DNA of 64,000 nucleotides from the NCBI GenBank assembly GCA_029861865.1, contig JAOTYL010000006.1:124001-188000 (forward strand). Direction: 5' to 3'. The notes under the pieces were generated by a model, which worked only from the letters and a program-made list of their open reading frames with translations, did not search any database and was not told the origin of the DNA. This DNA is from Myxococcales bacterium. Lineage in GTDB: Bacteria > Myxococcota_A > Polyangia > Polyangiales > Houyiibacteriaceae. A program made the position numbers and the translations under genes. Positions 41,520 through 49,973 of the stretch are shown here, piece by piece; positions within the stretch are counted from its first letter, which is position 1; each line of letters opens with the position of its first letter.

Positions 41520-42383
41520 ATGCGAGAAGGTTTGCCAAGCGGTACGTCGTTCGTGGTTTCGTTTGCACGCGGGCTCGGGGTGGGCGACGAGGTCCTCGAT
41601 CCGGTAGCGAGAGATCTCTTGCCGCCCTGGCTCGGGAGAATGGCCGATGCACCGCGTCGCCTTGGGGGTGCTGCTCCCTTCTATCGCAATGCCTTGCGCC
41701 TGACTTCGCTCGGGCTCATCGATCACGCAGTGCTTCGGACCCAAGCGATCGATACGCACCTCGCCGCGGCGCTTCGATCGGGAGTCGATCAGGTCGTGAT
41801 TCTAGGAGCGGGGCTCGATGCGCGCGCGTGGCGTTTGCCCGCGTTGGAGAGCACCACCGTGTTTGAGGTCGATCATCCAGCGACCCAGCAATACAAGCGG
41901 AGACGCATTGGTAGACGCACACCGCGCGCCGAGGTTCGCTACGTGGCGGTCGACTTCGAAAGAGAGCGGTTTTCAGAACGCCTCGAACGGGCAGGGTTTC
42001 GTTCGGCCGCTCCGAGCATGTGGATCTGGGAGGGCGTCGCAATGTACCTCCCGCTCAGCGCGATTCGCGACACGCTCGAGCAGCTGACCCGGCTTTCGGC
42101 TGCCGGGAGCGAGCTGGCGATGACGTACCGCGTGCCCGGCATGCTTCCGTTCGGCGCTCTCGGACGCGCGGCGATTCCAGCTCTCTTCCAGGCCGCTGGT
42201 GAGCCACTCAAGGGCACCCTCGAGCCAGACCATCTGGCGAGTACCGTCGCGCCTGAGTGGAAAGTCGTTTACGATGATGATGCGCGTGGGTGGCAGAAGC
42301 TCACGGGCTCTGTCGCCGACCCCGCCCGCAGCTTTCTCGGCGAGCGGCTGGCGATCGCGAGGAAGAACATGAAAAAGGCTTAG
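41520..42383 (+). CDS. SAM-dependent methyltransferase (TIGR00027/LCMT-like)
   Basis: 287 residues from ATG 41520. The class I SAM fold is shown by DQVVILGAGLDARAWRL (SAM loop) and the motif VFEVDHPATQQYKR. The start MREGLPSGTSFVV matches the usual N-terminus, whereas 41466 (GTG) and 41472 (ATG) would add 16-18 residues and overlap the divergent metallothionein gene. The methyl acceptor is unknown; several homologues modify carboxylates. It ends overlapping the convergent TPR gene by four bases. Confidence 0.7.
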   Translation: MREGLPSGTSFVVSFARGLGVGDEVLDPVARDLLPPWLGRMADAPRRLGGAAPFYRNALRLTSLGLIDHAVLRTQAIDTHLAAALRSGVDQVVILGAGLDARAWRLPALESTTVFEVDHPATQQYKRRRIGRRTPRAEVRYVAVDFERERFSERLERAGFRSAAPSMWIWEGVAMYLPLSAIRDTLEQLTRLSAAGSELAMTYRVPGMLPFGALGRAAIPALFQAAGEPLKGTLEPDHLASTVAPEWKVVYDDDARGWQKLTGSVADPARSFLGERLAIARKNMKKA

Positions 42384-44119
42384 CGAGACGGGTAGAATCG
42401 CTTCTCGGTCTCGCAGGCTTTCTGGTTTCCGAGACGGCAGGCTGCGCTGACGTCGCGCTTGGCAAGCTCGCTCTCCCCCTTGCGATGGTAGGTCCCGCTT
42501 CTTTCGTAGAGCGCCGTCGCGTCCTTGGGCCGCAGTTTGAGATAGCGAGTCCAATATTCGACGATCTCGTCGAGGCGCTTCTGCTGAAAGAGCACGTGAT
42601 CCAGCCCGCGATATCCCTCGACATTGGTCGGCTCCAGCTCAATCGCCTTCAAATAGTCTTGTTCTGCGAGCTCCAACTCGCCTTCTCGGTCGTACGCCAG
42701 GCCCCTGTACAGGAATGCATGCGCGTAGCGTGGGTGCATCTGAAGCACGCGTGTGTATTCGACGATCGCCTCGTCGATCTTGCCGGCCTCCCCTTTTTCG
42801 TAGGCAGCTCTCACCAGCATGGCGAGGATGTGGTGAAGGTTCCTTTCGGCGTGTCCATTGACCGGGTCGAGCCGCGTGGCGAGCACGTAGTCTCGGGCTG
42901 CTTCGTCGTAGCGTTCGGCTTTGAAGAACGCATAGCCCCGACCGTTCAGGGACCTCACGCTTTGCGGAAGGATGTCGAGGGCTTGGCTGAACATGTCGAC
43001 AGCGTCGTCGTAGCGTTCGAGCTCGGTTAACGCGACACCTTTCGCCGATAAGAAGGCCGCATGAGCACCGTGGTCGAGCGCCCGGTTGCAGTAGCCCAGC
43101 GCCTTGTGAGGCTTCTTCTCCGCAAGAAGTTGGCATCGGTCGAGGTCCGCGAAACCGAGCAGCTGCCGGAGTTTCGGATTCTTATCGGTATACTGCCAGT
43201 CCGCTGCTTTGCGCTCCATGAGTTCGTACGAGCCGCCCCAACGAGGTTCGATCTTCATGAGATACGTGCCCCGGATGCCGAAACAGTATGGACAGTGGCG
43301 AAGACCGTCCTCGAGGATCTTGGTTTTCGTGACGACGTCCGCATTGAAGCCCGTCGCCAACCTGAGCCGCGTGCTCCATGCTTCCACTAGATCCGGGTGT
43401 AGCTCGAGCGCGCGGTCCACGTCGGCGGCGGCGGGCTGCAAGATCTTTCGCATCTTCTTAAATCGCTTCTTGGAGGTCAGATAGCCCCATTTTCCGCCGC
43501 GGTAGTGCCAGGCAAGCGAGATCTTGTGCTCCGCTCGGGCGAGGTATGGGGCGAAGGAGTTGGGAGTCGCTTCCACCCAGTGGTCGATCGCATTGCCGAT
43601 GTCTCGGTCAGCGGTCGAGAAAGCCCCCATGGCCACCGCGATCCACCACTCATTTCGAAAATCTTCCTCGAATGCTGACTGAAACGACTCGATGTGCGCG
43701 GACAGCTCTTCGAAGCGCTTCTCGCGCAGGAGGCTCAGGAGCGTGAGCTTATCCGGAAGATCCTTCGGGTATCCGTACTCGTCGGTTCCCTTGCGTCCGA
43801 GCATGATCGTCCCTTTGTGTCCGAGGATGCCTGGTAACGCAGCGACGACTTGACCGACCTCCGGCTCCGTAGGGCCGTCTGCTTCGATGCGGGCCTGCAG
43901 TCGGTCAAAGTAGACATAGATCCCTCCCACGAGGCCGCCTAGCACCAGGACCGACAGGGACATCACGAGTGCGACGGTCGCTTTGGACGGCAATCCATTC
44001 GCTGTTGGCTCAGACGGCGTTTGGCCGCGTCGGCAAACGATGCATCCCGAGTCAACAGTCGGATCGTAGATCAGCCCGTGCTCCTCACATCGGACGCGGT
44101 TTGTCGGACCATCGCTCAT
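42380..44119 (-). CDS. Membrane-anchored TPR protein
   Basis: 579 residues from ATG 44119 (GGGGGAC ribosome site), after a possible longer start at 44173. N-terminus has CxxH/CIVC-type zinc-ribbon-like pairs (CEEHGLIYDPTVDSGCIVC), then one helix near residues 48-70, then about a dozen helical repeats of TPR type (AFLSAKGVALTELERYDDAVDMF, YAHAFLYRGLAYDREGELELAEQDYLKAI). It probably assembles a protein complex at the membrane. Convergent with the methyltransferase. Confidence 0.65.
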   Translation of the reverse strand: MSDGPTNRVRCEEHGLIYDPTVDSGCIVCRRGQTPSEPTANGLPSKATVALVMSLSVLVLGGLVGGIYVYFDRLQARIEADGPTEPEVGQVVAALPGILGHKGTIMLGRKGTDEYGYPKDLPDKLTLLSLLREKRFEELSAHIESFQSAFEEDFRNEWWIAVAMGAFSTADRDIGNAIDHWVEATPNSFAPYLARAEHKISLAWHYRGGKWGYLTSKKRFKKMRKILQPAAADVDRALELHPDLVEAWSTRLRLATGFNADVVTKTKILEDGLRHCPYCFGIRGTYLMKIEPRWGGSYELMERKAADWQYTDKNPKLRQLLGFADLDRCQLLAEKKPHKALGYCNRALDHGAHAAFLSAKGVALTELERYDDAVDMFSQALDILPQSVRSLNGRGYAFFKAERYDEAARDYVLATRLDPVNGHAERNLHHILAMLVRAAYEKGEAGKIDEAIVEYTRVLQMHPRYAHAFLYRGLAYDREGELELAEQDYLKAIELEPTNVEGYRGLDHVLFQQKRLDEIVEYWTRYLKLRPKDATALYERSGTYHRKGESELAKRDVSAACRLGNQKACETEKRFYPSR

Positions 44120-44216
44120 CGTCGTCCCCCAATTTATCCACTTCAGGATCGAGCAATGGGAACGGCGAGGCAAATTTGGACCAGGCCTACAAGGCCGCCC
44201 TGCTGTACCGTCGGCG

Positions 44217-44244
44217 TTGCCACCTGACCGGCAGGCCCTATACC
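44217..44244 (+). promoter_or_regulatory. Candidate promoter of the alcohol dehydrogenase gene
   Basis: TTGCCA (44217-44222), 16 bases, TATACC (44239-44244), giving a leader of about 15 bases with a GAGGAGG ribosome site at 44252-44258. Confidence 0.4.
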
Positions 44245-44265
44245 GATCGCCGAGGAGGCGTCGTC

Positions 44266-45273
44266 ATGAAGGCAATGGTCGTGCGAGAGGCTGGTGGCCC
44301 GTTTGAGCTCGATGAGCGAGAGATCCCCGAGCCCGGGCCAGGTGAGATTCGAATCAAAGTCGAGGCCTGCGGCATTTGTCACAGTGACGCTTTCGTGAAG
44401 TTCGGTCAGTTTCCCGGCCTCGAGCTCCCGAGGGTCCCAGGACATGAAGTTGCCGGAGCGGTAGACGCGCTTGGCGACGGCGTCGACTTGTTCTCCGTCG
44501 GCGACCGAGTCGGTGTGGGTTGGCATGGCGGCCACTGCTTCAAGTGCGATCCTTGCCGCCGCGGTGATTTCCTCAACTGCAAGAGCCCCAAGGTTTGCGG
44601 CATCAGTTATGATGGGGGTTACCAGGAGTACTTGGTCTGTCCGTGGGAGGCGGTGGCACGGATTCCGGATGCGCTCAGTGCGGTCGATGCAGCTCCTCTC
44701 CTGTGCGCCGGGATCACCACGTACAACGCGCTTCGAAACAGCGGCGCCCGGCCGGGCGATGTCGTTGCCGTACAAGGCGTCGGTGGGCTCGGCCATCTGG
44801 CGCTGCAATATGCGAATCGCATGGGCTTTCACACGGTGGCCCTCTCCCGCGGCAAAGACAAAGAAGCACTCGCCCGAAAGCTCGGCGCGCACCAATATAT
44901 CGATGCGACTGCGCAAGACGAAGTGAAGGAGCTTCAAAAACTCGGGGGTGCCGACGTGATCTTGGCGACCGCCCCGAGTGGCAAGGCGATCGAAGGCGTG
45001 GTCAACGGCCTGAGCGGTCGTGGCAAGCTCATGCTCGTGGCCGCGGCGCCCGATCCTTTTTCCGTCAACGCCTTCGGCATGCTTTCGGGCAAGATGATCC
45101 ACGGCTGGCCGAGCGGTTCGGCGATCGATAGCGAAGACACGATGCGCTTTTCTGCACTCACCGATGTGCGCCCCCAGGTCGAGCGCTTCCCTCTCGAGGG
45201 TGCCGACGAAGCGTTCGCGAAAGTCATGCAAAACACGATCCGCTTTCGCGCCGTCCTGGAGATCGCGAGCTAG
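44266..45273 (+). CDS. Zinc-dependent alcohol dehydrogenase
   Basis: 335 residues from ATG 44266 (GAGGAGG at 44252). Catalytic zinc site CGICHSD and HGGH, structural zinc cluster CFKCDPCRRGDFLNC, and the NAD(P) loop VQGVGGLGHLALQYANRMG. It belongs to the medium-chain MDR family and would oxidise or reduce small alcohols or aldehydes; substrate unknown. It is divergent from the TPR gene. Confidence 0.9.
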   Translation: MKAMVVREAGGPFELDEREIPEPGPGEIRIKVEACGICHSDAFVKFGQFPGLELPRVPGHEVAGAVDALGDGVDLFSVGDRVGVGWHGGHCFKCDPCRRGDFLNCKSPKVCGISYDGGYQEYLVCPWEAVARIPDALSAVDAAPLLCAGITTYNALRNSGARPGDVVAVQGVGGLGHLALQYANRMGFHTVALSRGKDKEALARKLGAHQYIDATAQDEVKELQKLGGADVILATAPSGKAIEGVVNGLSGRGKLMLVAAAPDPFSVNAFGMLSGKMIHGWPSGSAIDSEDTMRFSALTDVRPQVERFPLEGADEAFAKVMQNTIRFRAVLEIAS

Positions 45274-45333
45274 AAGTCGAGGTACTGGGGATGGTCCCGT
45301 GCTCGATAGTCGTCCCGAAGAGGCTCAGGAACC

Positions 45334-46053
45334 TCAGCGGGCGACCTTGAAATCTGCCTGTTCGGTCTTGAGGGCGATCCAGGTGGCGCGGCCTATCGCG
45401 CAGGGATTTCCATCTTGGTCGAAAACTGCGCTCCCGGACCAGAGCTTTCGTCCTTCGCCGCCGAGCTTCCAACCGATGGCGACATACCGCTCCCCGACCC
45501 GCGCCTCGCGGAGAAGCTTGCCGTGGAGGCGCCCGAGGACGGCAGGAGTCCCGGCGTGAGGAAAATAGCTCGTGCAATCGAGGGCGGCCCAGACGATTCT
45601 ATCGTCGATGCGTTTGTTGTCGTTGGGCATCGAGGAATCGGGTGTCCATGGAGACGCGACTAGATCGCGCTCGTTGATCCGACCAGGAAAGATGTTCATG
45701 CCATCGTTGGCGGATCGGCCCGGACCGCAGACGAAGCAGGTTGGAAAGACGTGCGTTTCGTACCCCGGGAACCTCTTGGATGCTTCGACCGCCTCGTCGA
45801 ACGACGGTGGCTTTGGAAGATCAAGCTCGAGCTGCTCGGCAATTGCTTCGCCGATCACGGTTTCGCCGTCCCGCAAAACAGCCTGGCCGCCGCCTTCTGT
45901 CGCCAAGACGAGCTCCCGCTCGAGCGGTGGCGGCTTTCGCAACGTCACGACCGAAGGCCCTTCGATAGCACTGGCGACAACCCCGCAGCTGTAGCCACCG
46001 TTTCCGGAATCAGGAGGGCCATTGAACCGACTCTCGATGATGACTCGCGGCAT
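45334..46053 (-). CDS. Hotdog-fold-like conserved protein
   Basis: 239 residues from ATG 46053 (a GTG at 46080 is possible). The strands and motifs GNGGYSCGVVA, PTCFVCGPGR, DCTSYFPH and LHGKLLREARVGERYVAIGWKL resemble the double-hotdog thioesterase family found in actinobacteria and myxobacteria, without a named function. There are two conserved cysteines in FVCGPGR. The gene starts just ahead of the hexanucleotide repeat at 46103. Confidence 0.5.
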   Translation of the reverse strand: MPRVIIESRFNGPPDSGNGGYSCGVVASAIEGPSVVTLRKPPPLERELVLATEGGGQAVLRDGETVIGEAIAEQLELDLPKPPSFDEAVEASKRFPGYETHVFPTCFVCGPGRSANDGMNIFPGRINERDLVASPWTPDSSMPNDNKRIDDRIVWAALDCTSYFPHAGTPAVLGRLHGKLLREARVGERYVAIGWKLGGEGRKLWSGSAVFDQDGNPCAIGRATWIALKTEQADFKVAR

Positions 46054-46102
46054 AGGCAGAAAGCGTATCGCCGCCACCACGTCTTCCGCAAGCCCCTGCT
46101 AC

Positions 46103-46202
46103 CAGTGTCAGCGTCAGTGCCAGTGTCAGTGACAGTGCCAGTGTCAGCGTCAGTGACAGTGTCAGCGTCGGTGCCGGTGATAGCGCCGGTGTCAGCGTCA
46201 GT
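46103..46202. repeat. Degenerate hexanucleotide minisatellite, locus 3
   Basis: About 17 units of CAGTGY-type motif (GTGTCA, GCGTCA, GTGACA variants) between the hotdog-like gene start and the prs stop (46221). The repeat occupies most of this 167-base spacer. Confidence 0.85.
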
Positions 46203-46220
46203 CACGGTCCGCGTAGCGCC

Positions 46221-47147
46221 TCAGACGCTTTCCTCGAGAAACTGCGCGATCAGCCCTGCCACGGAGTACACCCGCAGAAAATCCCCGTCTGCGAGCGCCT
46301 GCACATGAGGCCTCGTGTTGGTGCAGGCGATTCCCTTCAATACGCCGCTCGCCCGGAGCTTGCTGAGTGACTCCTTCGCAAACACACCGTGGGTGCAAAC
46401 CGCGTAGACTTCGCCTGCCCCGGCTTCTTGGTAAGATCGCGCGGCCGAGAGCAGCGAGCCACCGGTGCGGATCATGTCGTCGTAGATCACCACCGAGCGG
46501 CCTTCTACGTCGGCGGCCAGTGCGGTGATGTCGGTTTCGGTGTCGGACAATCTGCGCTTGAAGACGAATCCCGCGTCGACCTGGAGGTCGTTTGCGAGCC
46601 GCTCGACCCACTTGGCCCGGCCTGCATCGGTGGCACCAAGGACGAAGTCCTCTCCGCCGAAGTCGCGAATCGCTTGAAGCACCACGGAGCGAGCCTGAAG
46701 GTGCACGGGTCGAATGTCGCCGCTGAAATAGTGGGGGATGCCTTCGGAGTGAAGGTCTATCAGCACTGTGCGGTTGCCCGAACCGGCTGTGGGAATCGAG
46801 GATAGTAGTCGCGCCCGGTTCTTTGCGGCGACGATCTCGCCGCGCTTCGAGGCTCGTTCCATCGTTTGATAGCCAAACCAAGGCAGCACGAGCGTCAGCG
46901 TATGGACCCCCTGCTGTACGAGACCGGACGCGAGGTCATAGATCTCCAGGGTGTCGGCGTCATCTATGGTGCCGCCTACCACGGTCACATCACGTCTTGC
47001 TACGTCGGTTTCGATCCGGCGGTACCGCTCCCCGTCGGGGAAAATCTTGCGCTCGACGACGCCGAGGTCGAAACTTCCCGCTCCGGAGATGTCGTCGCCA
47101 AGCTCTTGGTAGCGTTCGGTCGCAAAGAGGAGCATGGGCTGTTTCAT
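46221..47147 (-). CDS. prs: Ribose-phosphate pyrophosphokinase (PRPP synthetase)
   Basis: 308 residues, normal length. Two domain halves with the binding loop YDDMIRTGGSLLSAA near the C-terminus and the IFPDGERY strand near the start. It makes PRPP for purine, pyrimidine and histidine synthesis. Several key spots differ from the E. coli enzyme (for example a shorter KRR region), fitting class III/archaeal-like or divergent Prs. Next gene upstream on the strand is the glycerophosphodiesterase at 47186. Confidence 0.85.
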   Translation of the reverse strand: MKQPMLLFATERYQELGDDISGAGSFDLGVVERKIFPDGERYRRIETDVARRDVTVVGGTIDDADTLEIYDLASGLVQQGVHTLTLVLPWFGYQTMERASKRGEIVAAKNRARLLSSIPTAGSGNRTVLIDLHSEGIPHYFSGDIRPVHLQARSVVLQAIRDFGGEDFVLGATDAGRAKWVERLANDLQVDAGFVFKRRLSDTETDITALAADVEGRSVVIYDDMIRTGGSLLSAARSYQEAGAGEVYAVCTHGVFAKESLSKLRASGVLKGIACTNTRPHVQALADGDFLRVYSVAGLIAQFLEESV

Positions 47148-47185
47148 CGTCGTGACCCCATCACAACACAGGATCGTTTCGATGG

Positions 47186-47977
47186 CTAGCGTTTGGCGAG
47201 CACCTCAAGGAGAACATCGGGCAGGTCGGTAATGATGGCATCGACCCCCGCGTCTAACAGCTCACGCATCCGTGCGGGGTCGTCGATCGTCCAAACGTGC
47301 ACTTGGATCCCGTGATGGTGCGCGGCATCTACGAAACGCGGCGTGGTGATGCGAAGATTGTGGTACGTCGGCGGAATCTGGAGCGCATCGAAGGCGAACG
47401 AGGCTCTTCTAGCCGTTCCCGAAAGAAACCGCAGCCAAAAGCCAAGCGCGCCACGACGCCCTGCCGACGTCGCGACCAGGCCCTTGCTGAGCTTGCGGAA
47501 AGCGTCGCCGACTTCGTCATGCTCGGAGGCGACGAGGACTCGATCGTGAATTCGGTGGTGGGAGATGAATTCCCAAAGCCGCCGCGCCCCTGTCGGGTCT
47601 TTCGCCTTGAGGTCGAGATTGTAGTGGAGGTCAGCGTCGAGCGAGAGCGCCTCTTCGAGAGACGGAATCCGAACGCCCTGATCGCGATAGGGGTAGCTAC
47701 CGCCGCGCTCGAACCGATGGGCGGCGTCGAGCTGCTGAAGCTCGCTCAGTGTGTAGTCACGAACGAAGCCGCGGCCGTTCGTGATCCGCTCGACCGTGTC
47801 GTCGTGGAAGCAGACGAAATGACCGTCCGCCGTTTCGCGTAGGTCGGTTTCGATGTGTCGAATGCCGAGGTCCGCCGACGAGCGAAACGCGAGGAGCGTG
47901 TTCTCTGGCCATCTCTTTGCGCCGCCGCGGTGTGCGAACGGAAAGGGCGTAGTCGGGCCGAAATAGGGACGAGGCAT
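47186..47977 (-). CDS. Glycerophosphoryl diester phosphodiesterase
   Basis: 263 residues from ATG 47977; the longer frame from 48301 is inside the upstream gene. TIM-barrel GDPD motifs: HRGGAKRWPENT (His16), ETDLRETADGHFVCFHDD, NLDLK and VHVWTIDD. It cuts glycerophosphodiesters to glycerol-3-phosphate and an alcohol. Its start lies two bases after the stop of the lipid-kinase gene, suggesting a phospholipid-turnover operon. No signal peptide is seen. Confidence 0.9.
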   Translation of the reverse strand: MPRPYFGPTTPFPFAHRGGAKRWPENTLLAFRSSADLGIRHIETDLRETADGHFVCFHDDTVERITNGRGFVRDYTLSELQQLDAAHRFERGGSYPYRDQGVRIPSLEEALSLDADLHYNLDLKAKDPTGARRLWEFISHHRIHDRVLVASEHDEVGDAFRKLSKGLVATSAGRRGALGFWLRFLSGTARRASFAFDALQIPPTYHNLRITTPRFVDAAHHHGIQVHVWTIDDPARMRELLDAGVDAIITDLPDVLLEVLAKR

Positions 47978-47979
47978 GC

Positions 47980-48924
47980 TCAAAGGAACTCTTGCCCGAT
48001 CCCGAACACGCCGATCGCGGCCTTGTGAATCCGGAACTCTGCAGGCCCCGTGCCCGGGGCTTCGCCATCGATGTCCATGTAAGCGGTGTTTGCGGCGACA
48101 TCGACCTCGACATGCTTGCCGCGGAACGTGCTGACCGTCGATGATTCGGTGTGTGTGCCTCGATAAAGGCCTGCCATGACGGGAAGGCCTCGCAGCGTGG
48201 AAGTGGCCCGCATCACGATGATGTCGAATTCGCCGTCGTTCACCCGTGCCTTTGGTGCGAACATCATGCCGCCCCCAGCCCAGCGCCCGTTGCATACGCA
48301 CACGACGCTGACATCGTGCTCGCCTTGGTCTTCTCCGTCCACCCGCAGACGTATCCGGGCCGGTTTATACTCGAGTTGCGCGCGAAGCGTTGCCAGAAAG
48401 TACTTCGCCTTACCGCTCCGGCGCGATCGCGATGCTGCGACATAGCGGTCGACCAGTCCGCTCATTCCCATCGATGCAATATTGAGAAAGTGGCGACTCG
48501 CCCGGTGTCCATCGTCCTGCGCATATTCGACCCAACCGATGTCGATCGGAAGCGGCTCTCCGTCACGAATGATTGCGCATCCGCGTTCGAGCTCGTCTGC
48601 CCCCTCGATCATCTTCCGAAAGTCACCGCCGGTGCCGGCGTGCAAGATCCCGAGTGCTACGTCGCGATTGCGCCCCGATCGCATGATGCCATCGACGACC
48701 TCACTGTGGGTGCCGTCGCCGCCAAACGAGACTATGGTCCGGGCGCCTCCTGTTACCGCGTCCCGTGCGATCTCGGTCGCGTGCCCCACCGATTCGGTCA
48801 GCCGCAAACGGACGGGGCCGAGCACCTCTTGAACCTTGGCGCCGAGAGTCGGCCAGTTGTCTCCGACAAAACCGTGACCCGCCGCTGGGTTTGCGATGAC
48901 AACGGTCTTTTCGGGCTTGAACAT
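47980..48924 (-). CDS. Diacylglycerol/sphingosine kinase-like lipid kinase
   Basis: 314 residues from ATG 48924 (GAGG site). DAGK catalytic motif VSFGGDGTHSEVVDGIM with GGDGT, GTGGDFRKM and NPAAGHG, and a C-terminal domain with RPEGPGTGPAEFR-like region. It phosphorylates a lipid (DAG-type) using ATP. Upstream alternative starts at 48945 and 49158 overlap the divergent gene's promoter. It pairs with the following phosphodiesterase. Confidence 0.85.
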   Translation of the reverse strand: MFKPEKTVVIANPAAGHGFVGDNWPTLGAKVQEVLGPVRLRLTESVGHATEIARDAVTGGARTIVSFGGDGTHSEVVDGIMRSGRNRDVALGILHAGTGGDFRKMIEGADELERGCAIIRDGEPLPIDIGWVEYAQDDGHRASRHFLNIASMGMSGLVDRYVAASRSRRSGKAKYFLATLRAQLEYKPARIRLRVDGEDQGEHDVSVVCVCNGRWAGGGMMFAPKARVNDGEFDIIVMRATSTLRGLPVMAGLYRGTHTESSTVSTFRGKHVEVDVAANTAYMDIDGEAPGTGPAEFRIHKAAIGVFGIGQEFL

Positions 48925-48972
48925 CGTTGAAGCCTCGTACCGCATTTCGTCTGTTTCCGGTAGAGTTACCGG

Positions 48973-49884
48973 ATGGATTTGAAGATCTTTGGCGCGGTTT
49001 TGATCGGAGCGCTTGTAGGGTGCGGCGGAAGCGCAGTGGACGGGACCGATGGAGGCGTCCCGGATGGCTCGCTTCCCGACGGTGGCTCGCCGGCAGCGTC
49101 TTCGCTGGTCGTCGATGTGGACTGGTTGAAGGCGAACCTCGGCGACCCGAATCTGCAACCCGTCGACACGCGCGGCGCGCCCGCATTCGCAGCGGGTCGA
49201 ATCCCGGGCGCGATCCGTCTCAGGCCGGAGCAGCTCGCGATGAGCGACGGAGACGTCCCCTCGCAGGTGGCCTCCCCAGTGCTTGCCGAGCCAGTGCTAG
49301 GGGACGCCGGCCTTCGCAACGGATCGACTGCCGTGGTGTACGGCGAGTTCCCCGAATACGACCCCGCACGCGTCGTGTGGACGCTCGAGTATTACCGACA
49401 CGGGGATGTTCGCTATCTCGACGGAGGATATGCTGCGTGGCTGGACGCGGGCGGAACGGTAGACAACGAGCCCTCCAACGTGGAAGCTACCGATTACACG
49501 ATCATGGATCTAAACGAGAACGTTCGAGTAACCGGGGATTGGGTGCTTTCGCAGCTCGGTGACGCGCCCTACGACATGCCGTCGATTCAGCTGGTCGACG
49601 CGCGGTCTCTCGCCGAATACGAAGCGGGTCGAATTCCTACCGCTCGCCACGTGCAATGGACCGCCAATCTAGAGGCGGGTCTCCTTCGACCGGTGGCCGA
49701 GATCGAAGCGCTTTATGCGGGCCTGGATCCCTCCGCGCCTACGGTGACCTATTGTCAGACTGGATGGAGGGGTTCGTTCGCTTGGTTGGCGCTTACCTAT
49801 ATTGGCTACGAAGACGTGCGGCTCTACGACGGATCCTGGGCGGAGTGGGGCAATGGCAATGGGACATTCCCGGTAGAGCAGTGA
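48973..49884 (+). CDS. Lipoprotein tandem rhodanese (sulfurtransferase)
   Basis: 303 residues. Lipobox ALVGC. Two rhodanese domains: the first (about 50-160) keeps VDTRGAPAFAAGRIPGAI but has no Cys in the active loop (VVYGEFPEY); the second (about 195-300) has the active Cys in TYCQTGWRGS. It would move sulfur from a donor to a thiol acceptor in the periplasm. TAGAGT at 48961-48966, six bases before the ATG, may be a leaderless -10 box. The stop lies within the first unit of the downstream hexanucleotide repeat. Confidence 0.85.
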   Translation: MDLKIFGAVLIGALVGCGGSAVDGTDGGVPDGSLPDGGSPAASSLVVDVDWLKANLGDPNLQPVDTRGAPAFAAGRIPGAIRLRPEQLAMSDGDVPSQVASPVLAEPVLGDAGLRNGSTAVVYGEFPEYDPARVVWTLEYYRHGDVRYLDGGYAAWLDAGGTVDNEPSNVEATDYTIMDLNENVRVTGDWVLSQLGDAPYDMPSIQLVDARSLAEYEAGRIPTARHVQWTANLEAGLLRPVAEIEALYAGLDPSAPTVTYCQTGWRGSFAWLALTYIGYEDVRLYDGSWAEWGNGNGTFPVEQ

Positions 49885-49973
49885 CAGGGGCAGTGGCAGG
49901 GTCAGGGACAGCGTCAGTGCCAGTGTCAGTGACAGTGTCGGTGTCAGGGCCAGTGCCGGTGCCAGCGACGGTG
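49879..49973. repeat. Degenerate hexanucleotide minisatellite, locus 4, filling an intergenic spacer
   Basis: About 15-16 units of the CAGTGY-type motif run from the last codons of the rhodanese gene (CAG TGA is the first unit) to the GTGATG that holds the next ATG. The entire spacer is repeat. Confidence 0.85.

Noticed and set aside
45751-46308. Plus-strand frame through the 46103-46202 repeat
   Set aside because: It is antisense to the hotdog-like gene and its C-terminal part is repeat translation only.
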